Part shown: piece by piece, positions 27,096 through 36,088 of the stretch
How the letters are laid out: each line of letters opens with the position of its first letter
How positions within the stretch are numbered: the stretch's first letter is position 1
NCBI RefSeq assembly: GCF_019977655.1
Contig: NZ_AP024849.1
Span: forward strand, 5,755,001 to 5,819,000
Length of the DNA stretch: 64,000 bases
From: Clostridium gelidum
GTDB taxonomy: Bacteria > Bacillota > Clostridia > Clostridiales > Clostridiaceae
Direction: 5' to 3'
Notes under the pieces: generated by a model
Databases searched by the model: none
The model's input: only the letters and a program-made list of their open reading frames with translations
Told to the model about the DNA's origin: nothing
Translations under genes and position numbers: made by a program

Positions 27096-27252
27096 AGAGA
27101 GGTGAAAGAAAATAACAAGTCAAAGATGCGATGTATATTTTGTGTCAAACAAGGAGCTAAGACTTGCTCATAGTAGGCTATTAGTAAGCCTTAGCGACGA
27201 AGTATGACGCAAAATAGACTAGCATACTAACTTGTTATTTTCTGGAATCTCC
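27096..27252. repeat. Inverted-repeat element (family member C)
   Basis: About 157 bases with terminal inverted repeats (GAAAATAACAAGT at 27108-27120 facing ACTTGTTATTTTC at 27230-27242; outer ends AGAGGTG / GGAATCTCCT partly match). The interior AAACAAGGAG, CTCATAGTAGGCTATTAG, GCGACG and AAAATAGACTAGCA aligns with 21649-21877 in the same order at roughly two-thirds identity by eye. It sits just past the bofA stop codon. It is non-coding. Confidence 0.75.
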
Positions 27253-27263
27253 TTAACACTAGA

Positions 27264-27533
27264 TTACAGAAACAGCCCTATTATTATTAATACAATAACA
27301 CCAGGGACTCCGAAAAATCCTGCTATAAGAGCAGTAATTGGATTAATCGCTAATGAGAAGTTAGTATTTATACCAACTAAACCAAGATTTGCAATTATAA
27401 AATTTGCTACATATAATATAACAACTCCTATTATCCCATTTATGACTATTTTTATTGGCCACTTTAATAATTTTATTACCAGAAATAATACTACTATTCC
27501 TATCAATGCGTATATTAGAGATTGTCCATCCAT
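27264..27533 (-). CDS. bofA: Pro-sigma-K processing inhibitor BofA
   Basis: 89-residue integral membrane protein with two to three hydrophobic helices. The C-terminal half NPITALIAGFFGVPGVIVLIIIGLF is the diagnostic BofA motif. In Bacillus, BofA holds the SpoIVFB protease inactive in the forespore outer membrane until sigma-K activation. Many clostridia keep bofA although sigma-K control differs. It is the last gene of the dnaX-ybaB-recR-yaaL-bofA row, 21 bases after yaaL. Its presence supports an endospore former. Confidence 0.92.
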   Translation of the reverse strand: MDGQSLIYALIGIVVLFLVIKLLKWPIKIVINGIIGVVILYVANFIIANLGLVGINTNFSLAINPITALIAGFFGVPGVIVLIIIGLFL

Positions 27534-27554
27534 GTTTAAGTTCCCCCATTTTGT

Positions 27555-27833
27555 TTATTCCGCAATTTTTATACTCTTTCCAATTATATAATCGTATCCT
27601 ACACTTATTCCTATTTCCCTTGCTATCGCTAATAAATAATCATATCTTTTTCTCGCAACATTTTCTGAGTAAATTGCTACCTCTATCAATTTGTCATCGT
27701 TAACATTATTAAACATGCTACGTGCTACATTTATTTCCATCTTTGCAATTTCCATATCTTCCATTAATTTCACATACACATTTGTGCCATCAGTCTTATC
27801 CATCAGGTGCTCTACAATATTCTTTTTATTCAT
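27555..27833 (-). CDS. yaaL: YaaL family protein (DUF2508)
   Basis: 92-residue mostly helical protein of the YaaL/DUF2508 family. It contains the conserved MEIAKMEINVARSMFNNVND-type helix and YDYLLAIAREIG. The function is unknown. It is placed between recR and bofA, as in Bacillus and Clostridium. ATG is preceded by GGAGGGA. Confidence 0.88.
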   Translation of the reverse strand: MNKKNIVEHLMDKTDGTNVYVKLMEDMEIAKMEINVARSMFNNVNDDKLIEVAIYSENVARKRYDYLLAIAREIGISVGYDYIIGKSIKIAE

Positions 27834-27903
27834 GTAAATCCCTCCAAAAACTTCTTGTTACTATTTTATCCATATTGAGGAAGGAATATACATATTTTTA
27901 ATT

Positions 27904-28503
27904 TTAAAGTTCTTTTCTACCCTCTAGAGCTTTAGATAATGTAACTTCATCAGCATAATCTAAATCGCCGCCAACAGGTATTCCCGATGCAATTCTAGTT
28001 ACCTTAATATCAAGAGGTTTAAGTACCTTGGATATATACATAGCAGTTGCTTCTCCTTCTATATTTGGATTAGTTGCTAATATTACTTCCTTTATGTCTT
28101 CACTCATTCTTGAAACAAGCTCTCTAATTCTAATATCTTGAGGTCCTCTTCCTTGCATTGGAGATATGTTTCCATGCAATACATGATATACACCATTATA
28201 TTCTTTAACCTTTTCCATTGTCATAATATCCTTCGGTTGCTCTACAACGCATATAGTTCCCTTATCTCTATTAGGATTATCGCATAATGGACATGGATCT
28301 TTATCTGTAAAATTTCCACATATAGAACAATACTTAATTGTTCCTCTTGCTTTAACTAATGCATTTGCAAATGCTCTTACTTCATCATCTGGAAGATTCA
28401 AAATATATAATGTTAATCTTTGAGCTGTTTTTTGCCCTATACTTGGCAATTTAGCAAATTCCTCTATTAACCTTTCTATGGCTATTGGATAAAAATCCAT
28501 CAT
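27904..28503 (-). CDS. recR: Recombination mediator protein RecR
   Basis: 199-residue RecR. Helix-hairpin-helix LPSIGQKTAQRL is near residue 16. The C4 zinc finger CSICGNFTDKDPC..C spans about 57-72, and the TOPRIM domain (CVVEQPKDI through LATNPNIEGEATAMYI) follows. A Walker-B-like C-terminus is present. It loads RecA with RecF/RecO in gap repair. Start ATGATG follows AAGGAGACG. A terminator separates it from ybaB. Confidence 0.96.
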   Translation of the reverse strand: MMDFYPIAIERLIEEFAKLPSIGQKTAQRLTLYILNLPDDEVRAFANALVKARGTIKYCSICGNFTDKDPCPLCDNPNRDKGTICVVEQPKDIMTMEKVKEYNGVYHVLHGNISPMQGRGPQDIRIRELVSRMSEDIKEVILATNPNIEGEATAMYISKVLKPLDIKVTRIASGIPVGGDLDYADEVTLSKALEGRKEL

Positions 28504-28583
28504 AATTTTAACGTCTCCTTTTGTTAATTTTTTATATAAACCTTACAAACTTTAAAATTTCTATACTTTCATCGTATAATAAA

Positions 28584-28623
28584 AGCATACAGACTGAAGG
28601 ATAAACCAACAATTCTGTATGCT
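28584..28623 (-). terminator. Terminator downstream of ybaB
   Basis: Nine-bp stem AGCATACAG/CTGTATGCT (28584-28592 with 28615-28623), followed on the minus strand by TTTTATTATAC. Partial termination between ybaB and recR is likely. Confidence 0.65.
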
Positions 28624-28640
28624 AACTATCATCATTATTA

Positions 28641-28982
28641 CTAGAATAATCCGCCTGGCATTCCACCTGTTAACTTACCCATTTTGTTTGCAGATTCTTC
28701 TTCTACTTTTCTTAATACTTCGTTAACTGCACTCATTATTAAGTCTTCAAGCATTTCTACATCATCTGCATCTACAACTTCTGGCTTTATATTAACTGCT
28801 GTTAATTGTTTTTTACCATTTATCTTTACTAATACAGCACCGCCACCTGATGATGCTTCAAACTCTTTCGTTTCAAGGTCCTTTTGCATATCTTCCATTT
28901 GCTTTTGCATTTTTTGCGCTTGTTTCATAAGATTATTCATATTTCCGCCACCGAAGCCGCCTGGAAATCCACCTTTTGCCAT
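28641..28982 (-). CDS. ybaB: YbaB/EbfC nucleoid-associated protein
   Basis: 113-residue DNA-binding protein of the YbaB/EbfC family. A Gly/Phe/Met-rich N-terminus (KGGFPGGFGGGNMNNLM) is followed by coiled helices and the TVNIKPEVVD-like strand region. The start at 28982 is set by AGGAGGA eight bases upstream; the frame is open to 29012 but the extra residues include the ribosome binding site. It is conserved between dnaX and recR. Confidence 0.94.
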   Translation of the reverse strand: MAKGGFPGGFGGGNMNNLMKQAQKMQKQMEDMQKDLETKEFEASSGGGAVLVKINGKKQLTAVNIKPEVVDADDVEMLEDLIMSAVNEVLRKVEEESANKMGKLTGGMPGGLF

Positions 28983-29036
28983 AAAAAAATCCTCCTCTTT
29001 CTTGAATCTCATTTCTTAATTATAAAACAACTTCTT

Positions 29037-29222
29037 GCAATTGACAATGTACAATTGACAATTAAAGATGAAAGCTCCCTGGAGAAAGTTCGAGGAACCA
29101 AATCTGAGATTCGGACTCTTACTTTTCCTTTGAAGTTTCTCAAAAATATATATTTTCAATGCCTGCAAGGCTTTGTTCCTTTATTGTACATTGTAAATTG
29201 TTAACTGTTAATTGTTAATTGC
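29037..29222. repeat. 186-bp terminal-inverted-repeat element (MITE-like)
   Basis: About 27-bp terminal inverted repeats: GCAATTGACAATGTACAATT at the left end faces GCAATTAACAATTAACAGTT read inwards from the right end, with the same CAATT/ACAATT rhythm. The interior has no reading frame of note but contains GAACC/GGTTC-like and AATCTGAGATT short palindromes. It fills almost the whole gap between the dnaX stop (3 bases away) and ybaB. Sequence is unrelated to the 21649/27096 family. Confidence 0.75.
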
Positions 29223-29224
29223 TA

Positions 29225-30877
29225 TCATTCATCATATATTTCAAAGGGTACGCCTTCTATTGTTTGCTTTAATAATTCTTCTTTATTTTTATGTTCTTTA
29301 TCTTTTTTTACCACATAATCTACTAATATTTTTTCATTTAGTACCTCAGAAAAGACAGTATTTACAATATCTCTATATTCTGATTTTTGTAATCTTTCTT
29401 TATTAAATGCATACATTGCTTCATATTCTAGCGTAACTACTCCATCCTTAAAACCATACGGTTTAGCTGTAACTATTGAAGCATAAACAATCATTGCTCT
29501 TTTTGCTTTAAATTTTTCTAATACTTCAGTCCATACTCTACCAATATCATCAAGAGTTAATGTAGAATTAGTATTTCCTTGGAAATTAACTTTATTACTA
29601 TTATTGATATTATTTTTAGTTATAGTTTTTTTTATTTGATTTACCTCAATTGACGTATTATCTATTTTAGTATTTATAGAATTTACATTTTCATCCGTTG
29701 TTTCACCCTGAATGATTTGTATTTTTCCACTTTTTAATGATTCTTCAAGCTTATTTATTCTTGATAATATAACTTCATTTGAAGTATCATACTCAATTTT
29801 ACACATTTTTATAATAGCAAGCTCCAAATATAATCTACTTTGTTTACTTGCTTTTGAATTCATCTCAGCATCTTGAAGTATTCTAATAGCTCTCATTATT
29901 TCTTCTACTCTTATTTTGTGACCTTGTTCCTTAATCATTGAAATATTCTCAAGGGACATATCTAAAACTTCTTCTGGATTATTTGTAACCTTAACCATGA
30001 GCAAATTTCTATAATGAGCTATTATATCTTTAATAAACAGTTGCATATCCTTACCTGAATAAACTAGCTTATCAATTATAATCATACATTTTTCAATGCT
30101 TCTATCTACAATTGCATAAGTTATGTCAAATAAATATTCGTTAGTTACAAGTCCTAATATACTAACTAAATCTTCATAATTAATTTGTTTTTCTCCCATA
30201 GCAATTGCTTGATCTAATATACTTACTGCATCTCTCAGTGCACCGTCACAAACCCTTGCAATTAAGTCCAAACTCTTTTGTTCATAATTTATATTTTGAG
30301 ATTCAGTAATCTTTTTAAGTAGATTCGAAATCACTTTTTGATTTATTCTCTTAAAATCAAATCTTTGACATCTAGATAGAATTGTTATAGGCAATTTTTG
30401 AGGGTCTGTAGTTGCCAATATAAATATTACATTTTTAGGTGGCTCTTCTAAAGTCTTTAAAAATGCATTAACCGCGCCAACAGATAGCATATGAACTTCA
30501 TCCATTATATATATTTTATATTTAGCTTCTTGTGGTGGGTATTTAGTATCATCTATAATATCTCTAATTTTATCAATGCCATTATTAGAAGCTGCATCAA
30601 GTTCTGTTACATCAATTGCTAATCCTTCATTTATCTTTATGCACATTTTGCACTTATTACATGGCTCTCCATTATGTAAATCAAGACAATTTACTGCCTT
30701 TGCCATTATTTTTGCAGTAGATGTTTTTCCTGTTCCTCTTGTTCCACAAAAAAGATAAGCATGTGCAATTCTATCATTTAGGATTTCATTTTTTAATGTT
30801 GTAGTTATGTGTTCTTGCCCAACAACATCTTCAAAAGTCCTTGGTCTCCATTCTCTGTATAGTGCTGTATAGCCCAC
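29225..30877 (-). CDS. dnaX: DNA polymerase III subunit gamma/tau
   Basis: 550-residue clamp-loader ATPase. Walker A GTRGTGKTSTAK is near residue 45, and the zinc-binding Cys cluster C..CNKCKMC is at about 64-79. Walker B is IYIMDEVHM, sensor 1 is ILATTD and the Arg finger is in LSRCQRF. The C-terminal tau part is short and Asn/Ile-rich, with a charged end. The start is GTG with GAGAGGTGA upstream. It is the first gene of the dnaX-ybaB-recR group. No slippery A-tract for a separate gamma form was identified with confidence. Confidence 0.96.
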   Translation of the reverse strand: MGYTALYREWRPRTFEDVVGQEHITTTLKNEILNDRIAHAYLFCGTRGTGKTSTAKIMAKAVNCLDLHNGEPCNKCKMCIKINEGLAIDVTELDAASNNGIDKIRDIIDDTKYPPQEAKYKIYIMDEVHMLSVGAVNAFLKTLEEPPKNVIFILATTDPQKLPITILSRCQRFDFKRINQKVISNLLKKITESQNINYEQKSLDLIARVCDGALRDAVSILDQAIAMGEKQINYEDLVSILGLVTNEYLFDITYAIVDRSIEKCMIIIDKLVYSGKDMQLFIKDIIAHYRNLLMVKVTNNPEEVLDMSLENISMIKEQGHKIRVEEIMRAIRILQDAEMNSKASKQSRLYLELAIIKMCKIEYDTSNEVILSRINKLEESLKSGKIQIIQGETTDENVNSINTKIDNTSIEVNQIKKTITKNNINNSNKVNFQGNTNSTLTLDDIGRVWTEVLEKFKAKRAMIVYASIVTAKPYGFKDGVVTLEYEAMYAFNKERLQKSEYRDIVNTVFSEVLNEKILVDYVVKKDKEHKNKEELLKQTIEGVPFEIYDE

Positions 30878-31021
30878 GGGCTCTCACCTCTCTATTTTCC
30901 TTTGAATATAAACTTATTATACACCATTAAGCAAATAATTAGTATAAAAGCTTAATATTAGCGTATTACAATTATAACATATTATTTCTATGATATAATT
31001 ATCTAAAAAGGAGTTGATACA

Positions 31022-31561
31022 ATGCATTTAGAAAAGGATAAATTTTTTACTATAGAAGAATTTGAAAAGCTTCAGTACAAATATAAATACAATATAGAAT
31101 TTATCAATGGAGATGTTATACTTCATTCTAAAACTTCAGTAAAACATAATGAAATAGTAAACAATATACAATTCAAATTAATGAGTTATTTTAATAATAG
31201 TAAATGCAAAGTATATACAGAACAAATAGAATTAAAATTTCATAACCTTCAAGATACAATAAATGTGTTTCCAGATGTTTTTGTAATGTGTGATGATGCT
31301 ATAAAAAATGGAGAAAGCTTCGTATCCCCTCCAAAAATAATATTTGAAGTTGTTTCACCAAACTATTCTGGACATGATTATATAACTAAACTTCAAATAT
31401 ATCAAAAATATGGTGTATTAGAATATGTAATAGTTGAACAAACTGGAGAAATGATACAATACAATCTAGAATCTGGTGTATTTAAACCTTCAATAAACGA
31501 ATCATATATTAGTAAAGTATTTGACGGATTAGTAATTAATATAGACGAAATAACAAAATAA
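31022..31561 (+). CDS. Uma2 family endonuclease-like protein (DUF820)
   Basis: 179-residue PD-(D/E)XK-fold protein of the Uma2/DUF820 family. The nuclease core is visible as the Glu of NIEFINGDVI, PDVFVMCDD (motif II Asp) and IIFEVVSPNYSGHD (E-x-V motif). Such genes are common in cyanobacteria and scattered in Firmicutes; biological role unknown. ATG follows AAAAGGAG. Divergent from dnaX and followed by its own terminator. Confidence 0.85.
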   Translation: MHLEKDKFFTIEEFEKLQYKYKYNIEFINGDVILHSKTSVKHNEIVNNIQFKLMSYFNNSKCKVYTEQIELKFHNLQDTINVFPDVFVMCDDAIKNGESFVSPPKIIFEVVSPNYSGHDYITKLQIYQKYGVLEYVIVEQTGEMIQYNLESGVFKPSINESYISKVFDGLVINIDEITK

Positions 31562-31614
31562 ATAATAAGACATTAAACATTTCAAAACTAAAAATGTTTA
31601 GTGTCTTATTATTT
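31561..31614 (+). terminator. Terminator of the Uma2 gene
   Basis: About 22-bp stem with one G-T pair: AATAATAAGACATTAAACAT facing ATGTTTAGTGTCTTATTATT. It starts at the stop codon of the gene. The tail is TTAGAATT, moderately T-rich only. Confidence 0.7.
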
Positions 31615-31726
31615 AGAATTCATATTAACTTTTTTTAATTTTGTTAACCCAATTTGTATGCTAAAATAGATAAAGAAAATATTATAATTTTAAATATAAC
31701 TAATAAAATTGGAGGAATACATAAAA

Positions 31727-32518
31727 ATGAGTATATATGATGATAAATACTTATCCATTGCTAATGACATATTAGAAAATGGATACTTTGATAACAATAG
31801 AACTGGAATGCCAACTTATAAATTGCCTCATCAAATCATGCAATTTAATTTAGAAAAAGAATTTCCTATACTAACAACAAAATTTGTAGCTTTTAAAACT
31901 GCTGTTAAAGAGCTTTTATGGATTTTTAAAGATCAATCAAATAGTGTAAAGGATCTTCAAGCACAAAACGTTAAGATCTGGGATGAATGGGAAATGGAAG
32001 ATGGTACTATCGGAACTTCTTATGGTTTTATCGTTAAAAAGTTTAATCAAATCGATAATTTAATTGAGGCTTTAAAGAATAATCCTCAAGACAGAAGAAT
32101 GATGCTTAATTTATGGCAAATACCCTATTTAGATGGTGGTGCATTGTATCCTTGTTGCTTCCTTACAATGTGGGATGTAACAGATGGTAAACTTAACTGC
32201 ATGCTTGTACAAAGAAGTGGTGATTGGCCACTTGGAGTTCCATTTAATACAAGTCAATATGCAGTACTAGTTCATTTATTAGCTCAAGTTACTGGACTTA
32301 AGCCTGGGTTATTTACTCATGTTATAAACAATGCTCATATATATGAAAATCAAATTGAAGGAATGAAACTTCAATTAACAAGAAAAAATGATGCATATAC
32401 TGCACCAAAGCTTTGGATTAATCCTGAAGTTAAAGATTTCTATGATTTTACGCCAGATGATATAAAACTTGAAGATTATGAACATCATGAATCAATCAAG
32501 ATGGAAGTATCAGTATAA
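31727..32518 (+). CDS. thyA: Thymidylate synthase
   Basis: 263-residue ThyA, making dTMP from dUMP with methylene-tetrahydrofolate. Visible motifs: NRTGMPTYKLPHQ (N-terminal substrate loop), LYPCCFLTMWDV with the catalytic Cys, QRSGDWPLGVPFNTSQYAVL (dUMP binding), and the HVINNAHIYENQ segment. The start at 31727 has TTGGAGGA upstream. It forms an operon with folA 14 bases downstream. Confidence 0.96.
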   Translation: MSIYDDKYLSIANDILENGYFDNNRTGMPTYKLPHQIMQFNLEKEFPILTTKFVAFKTAVKELLWIFKDQSNSVKDLQAQNVKIWDEWEMEDGTIGTSYGFIVKKFNQIDNLIEALKNNPQDRRMMLNLWQIPYLDGGALYPCCFLTMWDVTDGKLNCMLVQRSGDWPLGVPFNTSQYAVLVHLLAQVTGLKPGLFTHVINNAHIYENQIEGMKLQLTRKNDAYTAPKLWINPEVKDFYDFTPDDIKLEDYEHHESIKMEVSV

Positions 32519-32532
32519 AGGAGGAATATTAA

Positions 32533-33024
32533 ATGATATCAATAAGTGTTGCTGTTGCAAAAGATAATGTTATTGGAAAAGATAATAAATTACTATGGCA
32601 TCTTTCAGAGGATTTAAAAAGATTTAAGAATAATACTTCTAACAAGAAAATGATTATGGGAAGAAAGACATTTGAATCATTACCTGGAATTTTGCCAAAT
32701 AGAGAACATATCGTTATAACTAGAGATAGAAGCTTTAAGGTTGATTCAGATAAAGTAACTATAGTTCATGATTTAAATTCATTGCTTGAAAAGTATTCAA
32801 AATGTGAAGATGAAATCTTTGTAATTGGTGGTGCAGAAATTTACAAGCAACTTCTCCCTTATACACAAAAAATCTATCTAACTAAAATAGATGAAACTTT
32901 TGAAGGGGATACATATTTCCCTGAAATTAATTATGATGAATTCAAAACAGAATATACATCAGATCAATTAATAGATGAAAAAAATGGACTTCATTATACT
33001 TTTGTAGATTTAGTAAGAATTTAG
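32533..33024 (+). CDS. folA: Dihydrofolate reductase
   Basis: 163-residue DHFR. It regenerates tetrahydrofolate oxidised by ThyA. Shows NVIGKDNKLLWHLSEDLKRF (with the active-site acidic residue in helix B), MGRKTFES, and the NADPH loop VIGGAEIYKQLLP. ATG follows AAGGAGGA; cotranscribed with thyA. Confidence 0.96.
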   Translation: MISISVAVAKDNVIGKDNKLLWHLSEDLKRFKNNTSNKKMIMGRKTFESLPGILPNREHIVITRDRSFKVDSDKVTIVHDLNSLLEKYSKCEDEIFVIGGAEIYKQLLPYTQKIYLTKIDETFEGDTYFPEINYDEFKTEYTSDQLIDEKNGLHYTFVDLVRI

Positions 33025-33050
33025 CAATAACTTAATAAACGGGGGTTAAT

Positions 33051-33935
33051 ATGAAAATTATAACTTTTAAGTATGAAGATAAAGAACAAGTTGGAATTTT
33101 AACTAAGAATGAGCAAGGAGTTTATCCGATAAAAGCTCTTGGTATAAATTATGAAACCATGAATGATTTAATAGAAAACATAACAGATAAAGAAATGAAA
33201 ACATTGCAAATAGCACTTGAAAAAGATACTAAAGAAGTTATTTCTATTAATGATGTGTGTAAGATGGCTCCAATACCTAACCCTAAGCAAGATATTATTT
33301 GTTTAGGTATAAATTACATGGCTCATGCAGTAGAATCTGCAAGATATAAGAAAGAAGCTTTTGGAGGAGATAGACCATATGCAGTTTATTTTTCAAAAAG
33401 AGTAAATCTTGCAACGGGTGATGGAGATTATATACCTAGCTATGCAGAACTTGTTGATAGCTTAGATTATGAAGCAGAATTAGCAGTGATAATTAAAAAA
33501 GATGCTAAAAATGTAGCTAAAGAAGATGCTTATGACTATGTCTTTGGATATACCATTATAAATGATGTTAGTGCAAGAAATTTGCAAACAAGACATAAGC
33601 AATGGTACTTTGGTAAAAGCTTAGATGGTTTTACTCCAATGGGTCCTTCCATTGTTACTAAAGACGAATTTGTAAATCCACCAGTACTTCAAATATGTTC
33701 TAGAGTTAATGGAGAGTTAAGACAAAATAGTAAAACTGATCTTATGATCACTTCTATTGAAGATGTAATTCATGAATTATCTCAAGGAGTTACTTTAAAG
33801 GCTGGAACCATTATTGCAATGGGAACTCCTGCTGGTGTAGGTATGGGCTTTGACCCACCTAGATTTTTAAAAGCTGCAGATGTAGTAGAATGTGAAATTG
33901 AAGGTATCGGTTGCCTTAGAAATACTGTTAAGTGA
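33051..33935 (+). CDS. Fumarylacetoacetate hydrolase family protein
   Basis: 294-residue FAH-superfamily protein (FAHD1/hydroxyheptadienedioate isomerase-like). Metal ligands are in DYEAELAVII (E..E), followed by GYTIINDVSARNLQ, KSLDGFTPMGP and GTIIAMGTPAGVG. Members act as oxaloacetate decarboxylase, acylpyruvase or isomerase; the substrate here cannot be decided. Starts 26 bases after folA with GGGGG, so it probably belongs to the thyA-folA operon although there is no known metabolic link. Confidence 0.9.
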   Translation: MKIITFKYEDKEQVGILTKNEQGVYPIKALGINYETMNDLIENITDKEMKTLQIALEKDTKEVISINDVCKMAPIPNPKQDIICLGINYMAHAVESARYKKEAFGGDRPYAVYFSKRVNLATGDGDYIPSYAELVDSLDYEAELAVIIKKDAKNVAKEDAYDYVFGYTIINDVSARNLQTRHKQWYFGKSLDGFTPMGPSIVTKDEFVNPPVLQICSRVNGELRQNSKTDLMITSIEDVIHELSQGVTLKAGTIIAMGTPAGVGMGFDPPRFLKAADVVECEIEGIGCLRNTVK

Positions 33936-33966
33936 CAAATGTGAGTCTAAGTTCATTAAAAAAGAA

Positions 33967-34010
33967 AAGAAAATGAGGGTATTTCATAAATGAAATACCC
34001 TCATTTTCTT
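33967..34010. terminator. Bidirectional terminator between FAH gene and SRP RNA
   Basis: Twenty-bp perfect stem (33967-33986 with 33991-34010) with a 4-base loop. The minus strand runs into TTTTCTTTTTT. Ends the thyA operon on one side and, on the other, the SRP RNA precursor. Confidence 0.85.
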
Positions 34011-34099
34011 ATCCTATTGCGTGACCTATTCTGTGTCCTATGTTAATCCTATTGAAGAATAACCTAATTTAAATTCTTAATTGTAATTAAACATTAAAA

Positions 34100-34378
34100 T
34101 AAACCATGCACCTCGCGTTGATATTAGTTCTCTATACGTTACTTCTGCAGTTAGCTCAGACCAGATTGATCCACGGCACATGAAAGGATCCACTTATCGC
34201 TGCTTCCTTCCGGATCTGACGAGGTTCACGGACTTTCATTGCGTGGGACCCAGTCCTCAACACCACTTACAAAAGTCAGACTATAGATTGCTAATACCTA
34301 AGCGAGGAATTAAATCCTGCTATAGCGGATTGCAGGTTACAGGGCACCGCTGACTCCCCATCTAGCATGGCAATGGTG
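34100..34378 (-). ncRNA. ffs: SRP RNA (large, Bacillus/Clostridium type)
   Basis: Signal recognition particle RNA, about 277 nt, which binds Ffh and targets ribosomes to the membrane. On the minus strand the universally conserved domain IV is clear: CAGATCCGGAAGGAAGCAGC with its loop and G-rich internal loop. The 5' and 3' ends pair (GCCATGC at 34365-34371 with GCATGGT at 34103-34109). The Alu-domain motifs GGTGCCCTGTAACCTGCAAT and AGCTAACTGC are present, as in Bacillus scRNA. The 5' flank up to about 34440 (AGGTTCAAACCCTCAGC, tRNA T-arm-like) may be a precursor extension. The terminator is at 33967-34010. Confidence 0.93.
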
Positions 34379-34774
34379 GAATGCTGAGGGTTTGAACCTC
34401 TAGACTTTCATCAAAGAAAATCTCCGTCCCCATTGTGGACGCCAAACCATGTTAATCATTGCTTCTATTTTAATTCAAAAATTTTATTTAATAATATTGT
34501 TATGCATTAATATCTTGTGGAATATAAATTCCCCACTGATTAATGGCTTTTATTAACCGCCATTTTTGATACTTGTTAATGATAACATATAAAATTCTCA
34601 AATTCAAGGATATTCTTTTAGGCTTTATATTAAATTTATTCCATCCTTGGATATTGGTTAAGAATATGCAATCCCAAATATTAAACTGGAAATAATAATA
34701 GAGATTCATATTCCTTTTTTACTTTTTAATATTGCATAGATAATTGCTTATCTAGATTGTATCCTTTATTTTAA
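34379..34774. other. Upstream region of the SRP RNA
   Basis: Holds a 5' precursor extension of the SRP RNA (to about 34440) with a GTCC/GGAC hairpin and a T-arm-like GAGGTTCAAACCCTC. A TTGAAT hexamer on the minus strand near 34470 is not matched by a good -10. A 69-codon minus-strand frame at 34500-34709 is not supported as a gene. Confidence 0.4.
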
Positions 34775-36037
34775 TCACTCACTATTTCTTCCTATAATAT
34801 AATCTAAAACAGGATCTTTCTTATTTACATAATCATCTATTGATATTTCAATTACCTTATCAGGCATAAATGAATCACTTTCATCATCACATAGTCTGCA
34901 ATATTCTGTAGAATATTGCACAGTTAACTTTGAATTAGGAAGTTCAAAGCTTTTAGCCACTCCATAATGATTAGGTTTCCCACTAGTTGCTTGTCCAACA
35001 AAAGTAGCATTAGTTTCTTCTCTCCATTTAACTGCATCAAGAATAGGTGCAGAAAAAGTCCCCCTTCCAACTATAACAAAGAAATTATTTTTATTATTTA
35101 TTTTATTATTCTTTATTCCTTCTATAATGGCATTTAACTTATTTTGCCCTCCACCAGGATTATCTCTCATATCAATTACAAACTTATCTACTTTATTATT
35201 ATCTATAAAGTTCAAAATTTCATTAGTGAAATCACTCAGCTTTCCAGCTTCATCCTGCTCGTCGCATGCATTATATTTGATATACAAAACCTTATCTTTT
35301 TCTAAATATTTATACCAATAATTTAAATCAGCGTTTTGCATATATAATGGATAAGATTCATCATATTCGTTATTTATGATCAATTTTAAATCGTTGTCAA
35401 CAGTACAATCTACTGATTGTATATTTAAATCAAATATCTTTTCATTTCTATCTTCAAATGTAAAAATAGCATCTTTATCTATATCATCTACTATTTTAAC
35501 TCCATGAAGAATTTCTGGTCTAAATAAGTAATTAGGCAAAACCTTTTTTATAGTTTCTTCATTTTCATTAGCAATCAAAGGTGAAAGTCTATTTTCAATG
35601 GATTTTATATCTTGTCCATTTATTTTTATTAACTTACAATTTAAGGCTTCTTTATATTCATCTATTGTATCTATTGTATATACACCATCTTTAAAATAAT
35701 AAAACTGGAACGGGTATGACCTTGAAAACTTCTTAATAACTTTTGTATGTCCATCCCCTACTGATCCAACTATCTTATAAATTCCATCTATAATTTCATC
35801 ATCATTTAAATTATCCACGGAATTTTTCAAATCATCTATATCTTTATTAAACTGCTCTTCACTAATTTTGAAAAATAAATTCGCATGTTTTTTAGGTAAT
35901 GCAGCTTGTAAGTAATCTAAGTCTTTTTTCCATTTAGCATTTCTATCTCCACCTAAATACTGTGTTTCACATCCAGTAGTAAGTAGTATTAGAAAAGTTA
36001 AAATAAAACATATACTAATCTTTATAATTTTTTTCAT
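34775..36037 (-). CDS. S41 family peptidase-like lipoprotein
   Basis: 420-residue lipoprotein (lipobox LLTTGC, Cys at about 23). The C-terminal half (about 250-420) resembles tail-specific/S41 peptidases: KFVIDMRDNPGGG, VIVGRGTFSAPILDAVKW (Ser of the GTFSAP nucleophile elbow) and FVGQATSGKPNHYG. The N-terminal half contains the SVGDGHT segment found in tricorn/C-terminal processing proteases. No PDZ domain is evident. The ABC exporter genes lie 52 bases upstream in the same orientation, so it is probably their operon partner. Substrate unknown. Confidence 0.83.
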   Translation of the reverse strand: MKKIIKISICFILTFLILLTTGCETQYLGGDRNAKWKKDLDYLQAALPKKHANLFFKISEEQFNKDIDDLKNSVDNLNDDEIIDGIYKIVGSVGDGHTKVIKKFSRSYPFQFYYFKDGVYTIDTIDEYKEALNCKLIKINGQDIKSIENRLSPLIANENEETIKKVLPNYLFRPEILHGVKIVDDIDKDAIFTFEDRNEKIFDLNIQSVDCTVDNDLKLIINNEYDESYPLYMQNADLNYWYKYLEKDKVLYIKYNACDEQDEAGKLSDFTNEILNFIDNNKVDKFVIDMRDNPGGGQNKLNAIIEGIKNNKINNKNNFFVIVGRGTFSAPILDAVKWREETNATFVGQATSGKPNHYGVAKSFELPNSKLTVQYSTEYCRLCDDESDSFMPDKVIEISIDDYVNKKDPVLDYIIGRNSE

Positions 36038-36088
36038 TTTAAACTCCTTAATATAAAATTTCAGTTATCTTAAAATATAATCAGCTTT

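Noticed and set aside
34379..34440. Complete tRNA next to SRP RNA
   Set aside because: Only a T-arm-like part is present; there is no cloverleaf, anticodon or 5' acceptor strand.
34500..34709. 69-codon minus-strand frame
   Set aside because: Aromatic/Asn-rich composition, no conserved motif and no good Shine-Dalgarno; it covers the upstream part of the SRP RNA gene.
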